Origin: a virus
IMG/VR virus record: IMGVR_UViG_3300032236_001859
Coordinates: 152,044-216,043 of that record
Length of the DNA stretch: 64,000 nt
Strand: one strand, 5' to 3'
Under the pieces are notes generated by a model. That model made no database searches. It worked only from the letters and a program-made list of their open reading frames with translations, and was not told the DNA's origin. Below are positions 43,724 to 52,024 of the stretch, piece after piece; position 1 is the stretch's first letter; every line of letters begins with the position of its first letter. The translations under genes and the position numbers were made by a program.

Positions 43724-45087
43724 GCGTTCCTCGTCAAACGGAGGCCATGGAAGACGTCAGCGAAATCGATGACGCAGGTGTAACTCAGGGTGACCTCGAG
43801 GATCCCAGACTTCGCCAGCTTGGTCTTCTCAGCCTTGGCAGCCTTGAGTTCTTTTTCCTCGGCGCATGCCTTGAGCACGGCTTCATCGAGTTCCCGTGCC
43901 TTGGCGTCATGTGCCCTGGTGACCTCCTCGGCGAACTCGGGGAGCACGGGTTCCCGTGGGGCCTTCAGGTAATCCTCGAGGGCCTGCTTGGCTGCAGCCA
44001 CAGCTATCACTGCGGTGCCATGTGCCCTCGCGGCTTCATCGGCGGCAATCCTGCCGATGTCCTTGAGACGGATGCCATAGGCCCAATGGTCTTCCTTGAA
44101 GACGCCCCCAGGCTTCTTGAACACTGCGATACCATGCGGAAGTGGCGTAGGATCCTCAACGGCGACCTGGGCTGCCTTCAGGGATTCAATGATCTCCCCG
44201 TTGGCGAGCCCAATGGCCGCGTACATCTTGGAGTCAATGAGCACGGATTCATTGTCTTGAGTCATCGCGACGAGGACGTCATCTGCTGGCTTCACGGCAT
44301 CCTTGAAGGCAATGTGGCCATCCAATGCGATGTCGAGGTAATCCGCTATACCCCTGCAGAGATGGGTAGCAAACCAGTGCCGGAATGTGACACCTTGCTC
44401 CGCGATCTCGCCGAGGTCGACGACAGCCTTGACCACGAAGATCTTAGCGTTGCCTGATGTTTCAGCGATGCCCTCGTGACCATCAATAAAATCGTGTCGT
44501 AACTTAGAAAGTTCTGTAAGAATCTCCTCTTGGATCTCTGGTTTCCAGATACGTTGGAGGCAGGAGTTCTCAAGCATCCACCATGCCGCGAACTCTCTGC
44601 AGGTCTTGAACCCCATGAGGGCGTCTTCGAGAACACTGGCGTAGAATGCAGCATTGAGCTCCCGTGCCCTCTCGGGGCCAGGACTCGCGAGTTCTACTGG
44701 GGGCACATATCGTGGGGGCGCCGAGAGCGAGTCGATGTGGGCACCAATAGCCTTCCAATCCGGTTTGGCCACGATGCCATCGAGCTCGGGATCCTTGACG
44801 TAATCCACTGTGTTAAAGGAGATATGACCATTCGCATTCCGCTTTATCAGGATCTTGCCTGCACTGGCGCGTGCCGCTGCAATGGCCTGCCTGAGTTCCA
44901 TGGTCATCGGGAGACCATCGGGTAGCGAGGCGGGGTCAACGATCTGACCTTTATCGATGACGTGGAGCCCTTTGGCCGCGATATGATTCTGCCGCCACTG
45001 CCCCAGGATCTCATTCCGTTTGTGAGCAAACGAGGACCCTAAATTGATCTCGAATCCGCCTGAGACCATGTCGCCTTCACGCAGCAT
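43720..45087 (-). CDS. Unknown 455-aa protein leading a unit
   Basis: Not recognised. AGGAGCGTTT precedes the ATG and a conserved upstream element ends 41 bp before it. Segments include CREFAAWWMLENSCLQRIW near 180 and a helical Ala/Lys/Glu-rich region at about 370-430, then SGILEVTLSYTCVIDFADVF as terminal strands. There are no membrane segments. It heads the unit that runs into the 281-aa protein and the two-domain glycosyltransferase. Confidence 0.7.
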   Translation of the reverse strand: MLREGDMVSGGFEINLGSSFAHKRNEILGQWRQNHIAAKGLHVIDKGQIVDPASLPDGLPMTMELRQAIAAARASAGKILIKRNANGHISFNTVDYVKDPELDGIVAKPDWKAIGAHIDSLSAPPRYVPPVELASPGPERARELNAAFYASVLEDALMGFKTCREFAAWWMLENSCLQRIWKPEIQEEILTELSKLRHDFIDGHEGIAETSGNAKIFVVKAVVDLGEIAEQGVTFRHWFATHLCRGIADYLDIALDGHIAFKDAVKPADDVLVAMTQDNESVLIDSKMYAAIGLANGEIIESLKAAQVAVEDPTPLPHGIAVFKKPGGVFKEDHWAYGIRLKDIGRIAADEAARAHGTAVIAVAAAKQALEDYLKAPREPVLPEFAEEVTRAHDAKARELDEAVLKACAEEKELKAAKAEKTKLAKSGILEVTLSYTCVIDFADVFHGLRLTRNA

Positions 45088-45127
45088 AAACGCTCCTGGT
45101 TGGGGTGTGCCCTTACTGTGACCAGGG

Positions 45128-45146
45128 TTTACTGTGCGTCAAGTCT
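45128..45146 (-). promoter_or_regulatory. Conserved upstream element, copy 4
   Basis: The minus strand reads GACTTGACGCACAGTAAACC; core 45128-45142. It lies between the 193-aa gene and the 455-aa gene, 41 bp from the latter's ATG, and is followed by CTGGT...ACCAG, a possible stem. Confidence 0.62.
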
Positions 45147-45154
45147 GCTGGGGG

Positions 45155-45736
45155 TCAGCCTTCTTCGCTGTCGTCTTCCTCGGACTTATCACTCCCCATT
45201 GTCTTGTATAACAAGGCAGCGAGTAGGGCAGCGGCGCCGCCACCAAGGGCAATCTTGTCCCAGGGGAGGCCTTGGTCTGGCTTCGGCTTCCCGAGAACCC
45301 CGGAAGCCCCGGATAACGCGAGATCACGGACACCACGATAGGGGGCACCAGCCCAGGACTTGGCGTCGGGATCCTTGGGATCCCCTGATAACGCATCGGC
45401 GGTGGCCTGGGTGGCCTTGAGTGCTGGTGTCGCCGCGACACCAGCTGCGGTGCCGATGAGTGCATTCTTGGTCGCCGTGGTCTCTTTCGCAGGCGGGCTC
45501 ACCGGTGGTTTGGTGACTTGCCGGTTGGCATGCCAGCGCTTCGCTGCACTACCCAGGTTCAGGGCACCTTGGGTGCCCAGGGCAGTCATCGCCGCTGAAT
45601 TGGCTTCATCGTTGGAGGCCCCGCCGATTTGGTTGGCGGTGTAGGCGATACCCGCGGGAGCCACGGTACGCAGCGCGGTGTTACCCGTGCGCTGCAGGTC
45701 GGCTTGATTCCACCACTTCTTCACTGGGTTTTGCAT
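45155..45736 (-). CDS. 193-aa protein with C-terminal membrane helix and acidic tail
   Basis: Start MQNPVKKWWNQ chosen for its AGGAGAACACGGC ribosome-binding site. The gene overlaps the end of the HTH gene by 56 bp in another frame. Gly/Ala-rich middle (ALIGTAAGVAATPALKATQA). A hydrophobic helix at about 162-180 (IALGGGAAALLAALLYKTM) ends in GSDKSEEDDSEEG. The ending matches those at 10382 and 24050. Not recognised; probably a virion or envelope-associated protein. Confidence 0.68.
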   Translation of the reverse strand: MQNPVKKWWNQADLQRTGNTALRTVAPAGIAYTANQIGGASNDEANSAAMTALGTQGALNLGSAAKRWHANRQVTKPPVSPPAKETTATKNALIGTAAGVAATPALKATQATADALSGDPKDPDAKSWAGAPYRGVRDLALSGASGVLGKPKPDQGLPWDKIALGGGAAALLAALLYKTMGSDKSEEDDSEEG

Positions 45737-46370
45737 GCCGTGTTCTCCTGCTCCTGAGTCGACGACCATCTGGTCTGTAGAATCTCAGGATATGGTAGAC
45801 ACGCGCCGAGGATAGCCCCGAGGCCTGGGCGACCTTCCTGAGGCTCTTGAGATCCACGTAGAGGGTGTGGACCACCTTGATGTCATCGGCTTCACCGGGG
45901 AGCAGCGCCGGCCTCTTCAGCCCGAACTTCCGGGCGACATAGAAGATCGTTGAGGGTGCCTTGCCCAACTTATCAGCGATGTCCGACAAACGGTCTCCAG
46001 CGTCGAGACGTTCTTGGATCCACTTCAGGATGCCGGGGTCCATGGCACGCTTGGTGAACGCGTACTTGGCATGATACCCTGGGCCATGTTTGTAGTAGGC
46101 TGCACGAACACTGGTGAGCTTGTGCGCTGTTCTCACCGAGATGAGCTCGAGGTTCTGAGTCTTCGCGAACTCCGCAGCCCAGTCCTCTGGGGACATCGGC
46201 TGGGGTCTCGGCCGCTTCGGCTTCATAGGCTTCGATCTCTTGAGCTCACCAGGCAGGGGGCCTGGCTTCGAGAGATCGATGAAACCCTGGGGGAGCCCGG
46301 GGGCAGTGGTCACCGGGGCGTACAGGACCTTGTTGCCCTGTGGGCTCGGCTTACTGAGATCAATGGGCAT
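45681..46370 (-). CDS. DNA-binding protein with two helix-turn-helix segments
   Basis: 229 aa from MPIDLSKPSPQGN; the region upstream of this ATG is shared with the 98-aa gene. A first HTH, resolvase/Sigma-70-region-4 like, spans DRLSDIADKLGKAPSTIFYV then ARKFGLKRP; a second, SLRKVAQASGLSSARVYHIL, follows 35 residues later. The N-terminal 70 residues are basic and Pro-rich. It probably binds DNA as a regulator or packaging factor. The two motifs are seen directly; the role is inferred. Confidence 0.72.
   Translation of the reverse strand: MPIDLSKPSPQGNKVLYAPVTTAPGLPQGFIDLSKPGPLPGELKRSKPMKPKRPRPQPMSPEDWAAEFAKTQNLELISVRTAHKLTSVRAAYYKHGPGYHAKYAFTKRAMDPGILKWIQERLDAGDRLSDIADKLGKAPSTIFYVARKFGLKRPALLPGEADDIKVVHTLYVDLKSLRKVAQASGLSSARVYHILRFYRPDGRRLRSRRTRHAKPSEEVVESSRPAAHG
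45993..46009. repeat. GTCTC/GAGAC inverted-repeat element, copy C
   Basis: GTCTC-CAGCGTC-GAGAC on the plus strand, inside the HTH gene just before its first HTH (encoding RLDAGDR). It is the reverse complement of the 17-bp core at 40249 and 54861. Confidence 0.58.
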
Positions 46371-46371
46371 C

Positions 46372-46668
46372 TCACCACTTCCCCAGGGGGCACTTGGATT
46401 CAGGGGGTGCTGTGATCTTGGAGACAAACCCATTTGCCTTGGCGCAGCGGCGGGCACGCACTGGGGCGGCAACCGGTGAGGATTCCACGCAGTCCGAACA
46501 TTTGGCGAGGCGGATCAAGATGGTGCCCTGATCGGAGTGACCAGGCCTGGGCGGCACCGGTGCCTGGGGCTGCGGTGCCGCCACCGAGCTCACCGCGATG
46601 ACAGCCTTGGTGATTGGACCGGGGCTAGATGTGCTCTGACCCCAAGGGGGCGGTGTTGTCGCTGGCAT
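46372..46668 (-). CDS. Small Cys-containing, probably zinc-binding protein, 98 aa
   Basis: Start MPATTPPPWG; the stop overlaps the next gene's start region. Pro-rich first half, then LIRLAKCSDC, RRCAKANGF and a final KCPLGKW give four Cys in a C-x2-C...C...C layout that could bind zinc. Overlaps the 125-aa gene end by 44 bp. Not recognised. Confidence 0.55.
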   Translation of the reverse strand: MPATTPPPWGQSTSSPGPITKAVIAVSSVAAPQPQAPVPPRPGHSDQGTILIRLAKCSDCVESSPVAAPVRARRCAKANGFVSKITAPPESKCPLGKW

Positions 46669-47002
46669 TGGATTGACCTCTGAGTGGGAGTTGAATCTTC
46701 TGAGCATGTACCTGGGCTGGGTCTGGCTTCAGTCCCTGTGCTAGGGCGGCACCAAATGCCTCATCCAGGGTTGGTAATGGTTTTGATTTCACAGCATTCT
46801 CAGATGCCTTCTCGAGATGCCGGGCGTAGTCCTCGGTGACCTCGATGGCCTTGAGCATGGGATACGTCGCACTGAGATCTCGACCAGCCTTGATGCCGTC
46901 CCCAATGGCCTGCCTGGCCAGGATCAGGAGCATCTGGAACTCCTTGTAGGTCGGAGCACGTGGCGTGGGCATATTGAGGATAGCGGGAGGAGGTGGGATC
47001 AT
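46625..47002 (-). CDS. Unknown 125-aa helical protein leading a unit
   Basis: The conserved upstream element ends only about 20 bp before the first ATG, and no clear ribosome-binding site is visible in that leader; MPTPRAPTYKEF, ten codons in, is an alternative start. The helical core YKEFQMLLILARQAIGDGIK and the following AYPMLKAIEVTEDYARHLE-type helices are followed by a disordered tail. Not recognised. Confidence 0.6.
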   Translation of the reverse strand: MIPPPPAILNMPTPRAPTYKEFQMLLILARQAIGDGIKAGRDLSATYPMLKAIEVTEDYARHLEKASENAVKSKPLPTLDEAFGAALAQGLKPDPAQVHAQKIQLPLRGQSNASDNTAPLGSEHI

Positions 47003-47003
47003 G

Positions 47004-47040
47004 GGCGTAAGGATGTCAGGGTTTACTGGGGGTCAAGTCG
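47004..47040 (-). promoter_or_regulatory. Conserved upstream element, copy 5
   Basis: The minus strand reads GACTTGACCCCCAGTAAACC then CTGACATCCTTACGCCC, running straight into the ATG. Core 47022-47036. The TTACGCCC downstream box matches those of copies 1 and 3. Confidence 0.62.
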
Positions 47041-47049
47041 GACCACCGC

Positions 47050-48048
47050 CTACAGCGGGGTTATCGAACCCGTGAGACCATCTGCGCTGACAATACACCT
47101 GTATTGGCGTGAGACGCTGCCAGATGGTGGATTCGGAACATTGTAAACCGCTAGGATGTTGCCCTGCGATCCCACCATGACGTCAGCTGAGTACGCAGGT
47201 GGACTGCGCCCACTAATGTGGCTTGTCGCCACCGTTATCGTGACATCTATGGCTATGCCGGGGCGTGTCACTGTATAGCCCACATAACCGTAATGCCGGG
47301 CCAGCGGGCCATTGGCAGCGCTTGGGCACGAGGACCCCACGACATCAAGACCAGTGATCACCTTAGTCGCGGAGTCACAACTAACACTGGACTGGACAGC
47401 GGGGACACGCCCACATCCAGACTCCAGAATCCATGGGGTACCATTGCCGATGTCGTACCTGATCTGCACGGTACCTGGGGTAACCACAAACCTCGTGAAA
47501 AACCTACCATCAACTGTGCGAGTAGTCGATACAGTTAAAGGTGCACCACCATATCCCCACACGCTAAGCGCAGCAGTGGATATCGCCCAGACTTCAACAT
47601 TGTCGCCGGGGCTGGCGTAGAAATTCTGTTCCCATGACGTCCCTGACTTAGTGAACGCCAGAGTACAGGCCTCAATACATTGTGTCGTGAAATCCCACGC
47701 AGTACCCGAGCCGCCCTCACAATTGGGGATCACGATGACACGAATCACTGTGGATCCCCCGGGGACATAGGCGTCCTTGACGAGACCGGTGACCCCAACA
47801 CATCCAGTATCAAAGAGCACGGTTCCCGAGATACCAGATACATCCGGAGAGCATGGCCCCACCGGGTTAGAGGTGACAACCACCCGGTCCTTCTGGGTGT
47901 ACGTGTTAATTGTAAACCGAATGATAGTTCCCGCTGGTGGTGCTGGATAATCCTGGCAGAACCCGGCGTCACCCCCTGACGAGTCCAAGAGGAGATCACA
48001 GATGTTCCCCCCTTTGCAACACGTACATGTCGAGGGCCACTTGATCAT
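47050..48048 (-). CDS. Cys-rich strand-rich probable virion surface protein, 332 aa
   Basis: Start MIKWPSTCTCCKGG overlaps the 682-aa stop by ATGA. The N-terminus has a CTCCKGGNIC cluster; about ten more Cys are spread through Thr/Val/Ser-rich strands (TVIRVIVIPNCEGGSGTAWD, GYVGYTVTRPGIAIDVTITV), a beta-sandwich or Ig-like look. Disulfide or metal stabilisation outside the cell is plausible. It follows the 682-aa protein in the same unit, so a tail or fibre component is likely. No family recognised. Confidence 0.72.
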   Translation of the reverse strand: MIKWPSTCTCCKGGNICDLLLDSSGGDAGFCQDYPAPPAGTIIRFTINTYTQKDRVVVTSNPVGPCSPDVSGISGTVLFDTGCVGVTGLVKDAYVPGGSTVIRVIVIPNCEGGSGTAWDFTTQCIEACTLAFTKSGTSWEQNFYASPGDNVEVWAISTAALSVWGYGGAPLTVSTTRTVDGRFFTRFVVTPGTVQIRYDIGNGTPWILESGCGRVPAVQSSVSCDSATKVITGLDVVGSSCPSAANGPLARHYGYVGYTVTRPGIAIDVTITVATSHISGRSPPAYSADVMVGSQGNILAVYNVPNPPSGSVSRQYRCIVSADGLTGSITPL

Positions 48049-50093
48049 GCGTACATCTCCGAGCACAGCACGATGATCTTCTTCACGGAGTCATCGCTGG
48101 AGTCGCAGATCTCGATCTCGCGGAACTTCAGGGGGAGCGAGGCCTCAGCATTGGCGTTGGCATTCAAGATGGCGGTGAGGTCATCGTGATTCAGGATCAG
48201 GGCGTCATCAAAGCTGGCCCCGGAGTCCGTGGTGTATCTCCAGGCCCAGTCATGTGCCTGGTACTCCTGGGCGATATCCCAGACCACCTTGCGGTATCGT
48301 TTGTCGTAGTCTCCGACCCCAGCGGGAGAATGCGATCCAAACTCGGGGCACGTGTACCACTTCATCACTGTGGTGTAGCCGTCCTGGACATTGACGAGGC
48401 CACCAATCATGGTGTTCCCGGGACCGAAATCGTTGCCCTTACTCACCGGGGTCCACGACAAACAGAAGTCCTGGAGTTCAGCGAAGTCGTAGGCATCCCC
48501 GATGCGGGCGTCGTCATCGTAATCCATGTAGAATACGAGCTGCCCAGGCCGGGTCGGCGCCGTGAAGTCGAGTTCAGGGATCGTGGTCTGATCAGGGTTC
48601 CCCGCGATGACGAGGTCGAGGCGCTTCATCACGAAGGCACGGCGTTCATAAAGCTCAGAGGTAAACCAGGCCATGACATCCCAGGCCTCGGGGGCCTGCC
48701 CAAGTGGGGCCTCAGGTGCGGTGCCCTGTTCCCCCGTGGGGAGATCCGCGGGATCCGGCATCACCGAGGGGCGATCACGGAATCTGAGTAATGCGGTGGC
48801 ATTGGTGGGGTCATTGTAGTAGAACCAATCGAATGCGATCTCGGCGAGATTGAAGGCTTCAGGGGATACCCCGGAGTCGACACCGTACCGCCAGGCCATG
48901 GCGTGCTCCACGGTGGGCTCCACCATCGCGCACCACCCCTTGGTGTAGTGGCGGAAGATGGGGCGTGTCATCACGGCGTTACCGGGTTGCTCCGAGGTCC
49001 ACATCCCTGGGCTGTGATCATCGGTGGGACCAGCCTCATAGTTCGCCGCGGGGTCCACGAAGTAAGTGGTGTGATCCTTGAGGGGGTGTGATGCCGGGTT
49101 GATCCAGAAGCGACCAGAGACCACCACGGCGACGTTGCCATCGGCTTCCTGGTCCGACCACAGGGCAACCCCGACTTCCTGCTGGGGATCCCTGACATTG
49201 ACGTTGGCAAACGTGGAGGCATCACAGCTCGCGAGTTCCCATATCGCGGGGACCACATCGGTCCTCCGCGTCATAATCGAGGGTTGCACGATATGGGCTG
49301 GGTTCTCCACATTGTTCACTGAACCCGGCTTCAACCTCAGGATCTTGGCATCAGGAGAACCCGAGGGTTTGATCGCCCAGACCGCGGTGTGATTCGTGGA
49401 TCCCGAGTCGACGTGGTGAATCATGGCGACCACTGGACTCCAGACCTGGAGGGGCGGCGCATGGTAATCATTCCAGCCATCGACGATAACGGGGTCACCC
49501 TCTGGGAAGTCAGTACCATCAGGAGTGAAGGCATCGGGGTAATAGCCCAGGGGCACCCGGGTCCCATCGGTTTCCTCACCCTTGTCGCCATACATGGAAC
49601 CATCGGGGGCAATGAAGGCGAGGCGTGCGTATCGCCCAGGGAAGACAACCCCAGGGCCAGCCTTGTTGGCCACCGCGAAGCTCTGATCGGGGACCACGGC
49701 TCCCGCACCACCACCGCCTAAGCCTAGGACAACTGCGTTAAATGTCGCCGAGGTGGGGATCTCCACACAGGTCACCCCAGTGTAATCCCTGTATAACCTG
49801 ATAACCAGAGAACCGGGTTCCCGGGCATGCGTGGGATCGATCTCATAGGTGCGCCGGCCTTCACCATCGACGCCTACGACGACATCCAGGGTTCCAAAGA
49901 AATAGATCGCGGCGGCATACCAGGGCATCGGGGAGCCCGTGGAGGACGTCACATGTGCGGGGATCCGGGTTGCCGTGAACTCCCCGCTGAGGACCTCGAG
50001 CTCGACCTCACATGGGGGATCGATGCCCACAGGGCTGGGGGCCACGGAATCACGAATCTTACCGGTGAGCCGGCCCAGGTAGACATCAGCCAT
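48045..50093 (-). CDS. Unknown 682-aa probable virion structural protein
   Basis: Not recognised. The N-terminal 140 residues resemble a baseplate or tail-protein beta domain (CEVELEVLSGEFTATRIPAH) with a glycine loop VLGLGGGGAGAVVPD near 128. The rest is Trp/Tyr/Asp-rich with many short strands (WSPVVAMIHHVDSGSTNHTA). GAGG precedes the ATG. Its large folded, aromatic-rich chain beside the Cys-rich protein suggests a tail tip or baseplate part. Confidence 0.7.
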   Translation of the reverse strand: MADVYLGRLTGKIRDSVAPSPVGIDPPCEVELEVLSGEFTATRIPAHVTSSTGSPMPWYAAAIYFFGTLDVVVGVDGEGRRTYEIDPTHAREPGSLVIRLYRDYTGVTCVEIPTSATFNAVVLGLGGGGAGAVVPDQSFAVANKAGPGVVFPGRYARLAFIAPDGSMYGDKGEETDGTRVPLGYYPDAFTPDGTDFPEGDPVIVDGWNDYHAPPLQVWSPVVAMIHHVDSGSTNHTAVWAIKPSGSPDAKILRLKPGSVNNVENPAHIVQPSIMTRRTDVVPAIWELASCDASTFANVNVRDPQQEVGVALWSDQEADGNVAVVVSGRFWINPASHPLKDHTTYFVDPAANYEAGPTDDHSPGMWTSEQPGNAVMTRPIFRHYTKGWCAMVEPTVEHAMAWRYGVDSGVSPEAFNLAEIAFDWFYYNDPTNATALLRFRDRPSVMPDPADLPTGEQGTAPEAPLGQAPEAWDVMAWFTSELYERRAFVMKRLDLVIAGNPDQTTIPELDFTAPTRPGQLVFYMDYDDDARIGDAYDFAELQDFCLSWTPVSKGNDFGPGNTMIGGLVNVQDGYTTVMKWYTCPEFGSHSPAGVGDYDKRYRKVVWDIAQEYQAHDWAWRYTTDSGASFDDALILNHDDLTAILNANANAEASLPLKFREIEICDSSDDSVKKIIVLCSEMYA

Positions 50094-50111
50094 GTGAACC
50101 TCGTGGGGGCA

Positions 50112-51005
50112 TCATGGCGTTGTCTGCGTTGGGGACAACTCGGCGAGGGCAGCGCGGACCTCATCGCCATCCAGTGTAATCTTAATCGTGATGAGATCCT
50201 GGATCCCCGCGATGACATGGTAATCCCCGGTATCGGGGTCAGCCTGAATCCCCATTGGGAATACAACCTGTGCCAACTTCCGGTTCGGAAACGACTCTGG
50301 AGTCAGCTTTGTATTCTCAAATATCGCGGAGTTGTCGATGAACATGGGGGCATGGACCCCACCTGCGTTGTCCACAAACCCTAACCAGGCCTCGTAGACG
50401 AACCCACGGTAGTCAACCATGGTTGTGGTATGAAACGCGGCCAGAGACCAGTGCTCATTGAGCCTAACAGGTACGGAGCCCCCGCGAAGATCGATCTCCA
50501 GGGGTTCAGCGAGACGCACGATGAGATCGGGGTGCTCCCATGTCATGACCTCACGCCTCCCCGGGTGGTAGATGATAACCCTCTCATGAGGTATCAAGTT
50601 CTTGTGGCTGACACCTTCGGGGCGTGGGATCTCCTGAATCCTGCCTATACGTGCCCCCAAGAGATCCAGGGGGGCATAGCGCTGCCCCCAGATCACGTTG
50701 CCACGGGGACCCCGGCGAGTCGCATACGCCCAGATCACGGAGAGGCCATGCTCAGGGTGAATGAATGGTCTGAAGTCATGGGGGCCCATGCCGCCGGCTT
50801 CACCGAGATCGATGACCTTGGGGATCTCGTAGGGTCCGAGGTGACGAGGATGCACCCTGGCGAGGACGAACCCACGAGGTCCGAGCTCGGGGCGCACACG
50901 TGCGGTGACAACACCGGTGCATTCGCCGACCTCGAGGAATCCCATGTTGTACTCGCAGACCCCAGAACGAATCCGCGTCCACCGAGTAGGATTGATGATC
51001 TTCAT
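50112..51005 (-). CDS. Possible five-bladed beta-propeller (GH130-like), 297 aa
   Basis: The pattern DFRPFIHPEHGLSVIWAYAT, SHKNLIPHERVIIYHPG, NEHWSLAAFHTTTMVDYRGF and QVVFPMGIQADPDTGDYHVI repeats the blade signatures of GH130-type propellers (KNW-P-F followed by a Y-x-x-P strand, and the VVFPxG ending). I do not see the catalytic Asp set clearly, so it may be a binding propeller. It lies with virion surface proteins, where glycan binding or cleavage would fit. Confidence 0.5.
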   Translation of the reverse strand: MKIINPTRWTRIRSGVCEYNMGFLEVGECTGVVTARVRPELGPRGFVLARVHPRHLGPYEIPKVIDLGEAGGMGPHDFRPFIHPEHGLSVIWAYATRRGPRGNVIWGQRYAPLDLLGARIGRIQEIPRPEGVSHKNLIPHERVIIYHPGRREVMTWEHPDLIVRLAEPLEIDLRGGSVPVRLNEHWSLAAFHTTTMVDYRGFVYEAWLGFVDNAGGVHAPMFIDNSAIFENTKLTPESFPNRKLAQVVFPMGIQADPDTGDYHVIAGIQDLITIKITLDGDEVRAALAELSPTQTTP

Positions 51006-51011
51006 GGCGGC

Positions 51012-51200
51012 CTACAGCGGGGTGCCATCAGCGTTGAGGATCTCCATGGCGACGACCACGTAGGAGACGCCATCATGGAACCTGGTGGTGAGTAGGCAAT
51101 CATTGACCACGTAGTCCTCTATGACCGTTATCTTCACTGGTAAGGGGACATGGGTGCTGAAGTCCTGCTGGGTGGACAGGAGAGTGAGCTTGGTCTTCAT
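51012..51200 (-). CDS. Small strand-rich protein, 62 aa
   Basis: MKTKLTLLSTQQDFSTHVPL then VKITVIEDYVVNDCLLTTRF and YVVVAMEILN. The start overlaps the stop of the 42-aa gene (ATGA). Not recognised; a possible small virion or chaperone-like beta protein. Confidence 0.6.
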   Translation of the reverse strand: MKTKLTLLSTQQDFSTHVPLPVKITVIEDYVVNDCLLTTRFHDGVSYVVVAMEILNADGTPL

Positions 51201-51325
51201 GGGTCATCCTTGGGTGGCACGTAAGTCATCCAGTCCCGGTACTTGTCACAGCAGGACTTCAGGGCATCTCGCAGTTTGTAGGCGAGGTCGCGGAAGTAGG
51301 CGAGGGCGTCGCAGATGTTGAACAT
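51197..51325 (-). CDS. Small 42-aa protein nested over the end of the zinc-ribbon gene
   Basis: Reads MFNICDALAYFRDLAYKLRD, then ALKSCCDKYRDWMTYVPPKDDP. A strong ribosome-binding site, AAGGAGAAATC, precedes the ATG and the stop overlaps the 62-aa gene by ATGA, both hallmarks of real genes here. It overlaps the 3' end of the 106-aa gene by 67 bp in another frame. Amphipathic helix rich in aromatic and Cys residues; function unknown. Confidence 0.65.
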   Translation of the reverse strand: MFNICDALAYFRDLAYKLRDALKSCCDKYRDWMTYVPPKDDP

Positions 51326-51579
51326 GATTTCTCCTTGGCGTATTTCTTATGGAGGCAGACAAGAGAGATAGCGAGTGCTGCCAGCGCCAGGGACAGGCTG
51401 GCAAGGGCGAGCCCCCTGGCGATCTCAGCGTTCGTATTGAACCAGTGCCCCTTGATCCCCTCGATCTCGAACCAGTGATCGCGACGCCCACAGCGCTGGC
51501 ACTCCCTGTACTTGAGGCGGCATGTCGTGGGTTGGAAGACAACCCAGTCATGACGGCCGAAGAAGCATTTGAGATTCAT
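51259..51579 (-). CDS. Zinc-ribbon plus membrane-helix protein, 106 aa
   Basis: MNLKCFFGRHDW start with C5, C20, YRECQRCGR (C27/C30), then one hydrophobic helix at about 57-77 (LALASLSLALAALAISLVCL) and a Ser/Thr/Pro tail. The N-terminal pattern C-x-G-H-x-W ... CxRCGR is common in small phage proteins. The 106-aa protein at 52021 has the same layout. Role unknown; a membrane-tethered metal-binding protein is inferred. Confidence 0.65.
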   Translation of the reverse strand: MNLKCFFGRHDWVVFQPTTCRLKYRECQRCGRRDHWFEIEGIKGHWFNTNAEIARGLALASLSLALAALAISLVCLHKKYAKEKSCSTSATPSPTSATSPTNCEMP

Positions 51580-51722
51580 TTTGGCACCTCATCAGTGACC
51601 ACATAACCGATGTGCAGGCGTCCCGTGAGCACCCATCGGGGGACACAGATCAAGGCCTGGTACAGGCGCACCCACAAGGGGCGGTTATCCACCAGGAAGA
51701 ATGGGAAGGTTTTAATTGGCAT
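51576..51722 (-). CDS. Small hydrophobic protein, 48 aa
   Basis: MPIKTFPFFLVDNRPLWVRL then YQALICVPRWVLTGRL. GGGGTAACC lies upstream; overlaps the zinc-ribbon gene start by 4 bp. It may associate with membranes. Not recognised. Confidence 0.55.
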   Translation of the reverse strand: MPIKTFPFFLVDNRPLWVRLYQALICVPRWVLTGRLHIGYVVTDEVPK

Positions 51723-51724
51723 GG

Positions 51725-52024
51725 TTACCCCACGAGGTATTCGATGGCGTCCCTGGCGGCTTGTGGCCCCCAGAGGACGAGGTGAAAGAATCCGAAGCCC
51801 AGGGCTCCAGTGCAGGCCAGTGCGGCGCCGAGGTGCCACAGCGGCGCCAGGATGATCTCAGCGGTGGTCGTCGTATTGATGTAGTCCTCGTGGCAAGGTG
51901 GCCCCGTGAAGATCATGAGGCTACGACCACAGGCCACGGCGAAGAAGGCGAGGACAAGCATGGGCCACATCAGGGCGCCCAATATGAACCGTGTGATCCC
52001 CAGGATGAGTTGGTGAGTCGTCAT
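51725..52024 (-). CDS. Two-helix membrane protein, 99 aa
   Basis: Start MTTHQLILGIT overlaps the next gene's stop by ATGA. A hydrophobic segment at about 5-33 (FILGALMWPMLVLAFFAVAC) and one at 55-85 (LAPLWHLGAALACTGALGFG) predict two membrane spans. Could take part in lysis or superinfection exclusion, with no motif to decide. Confidence 0.6.
   Translation of the reverse strand: MTTHQLILGITRFILGALMWPMLVLAFFAVACGRSLMIFTGPPCHEDYINTTTTAEIILAPLWHLGAALACTGALGFGFFHLVLWGPQAARDAIEYLVG

Noticed and set aside
42918-43772. 284-aa open frame on the plus strand
   Set aside because: Covers the 281-aa minus-strand gene, which has coupled starts and stops; typical complement artefact in GC-rich DNA.
43714-44457. 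247-aa open frame on the plus strand
   Set aside because: Antisense to the 455-aa gene; no start signal or coding character.
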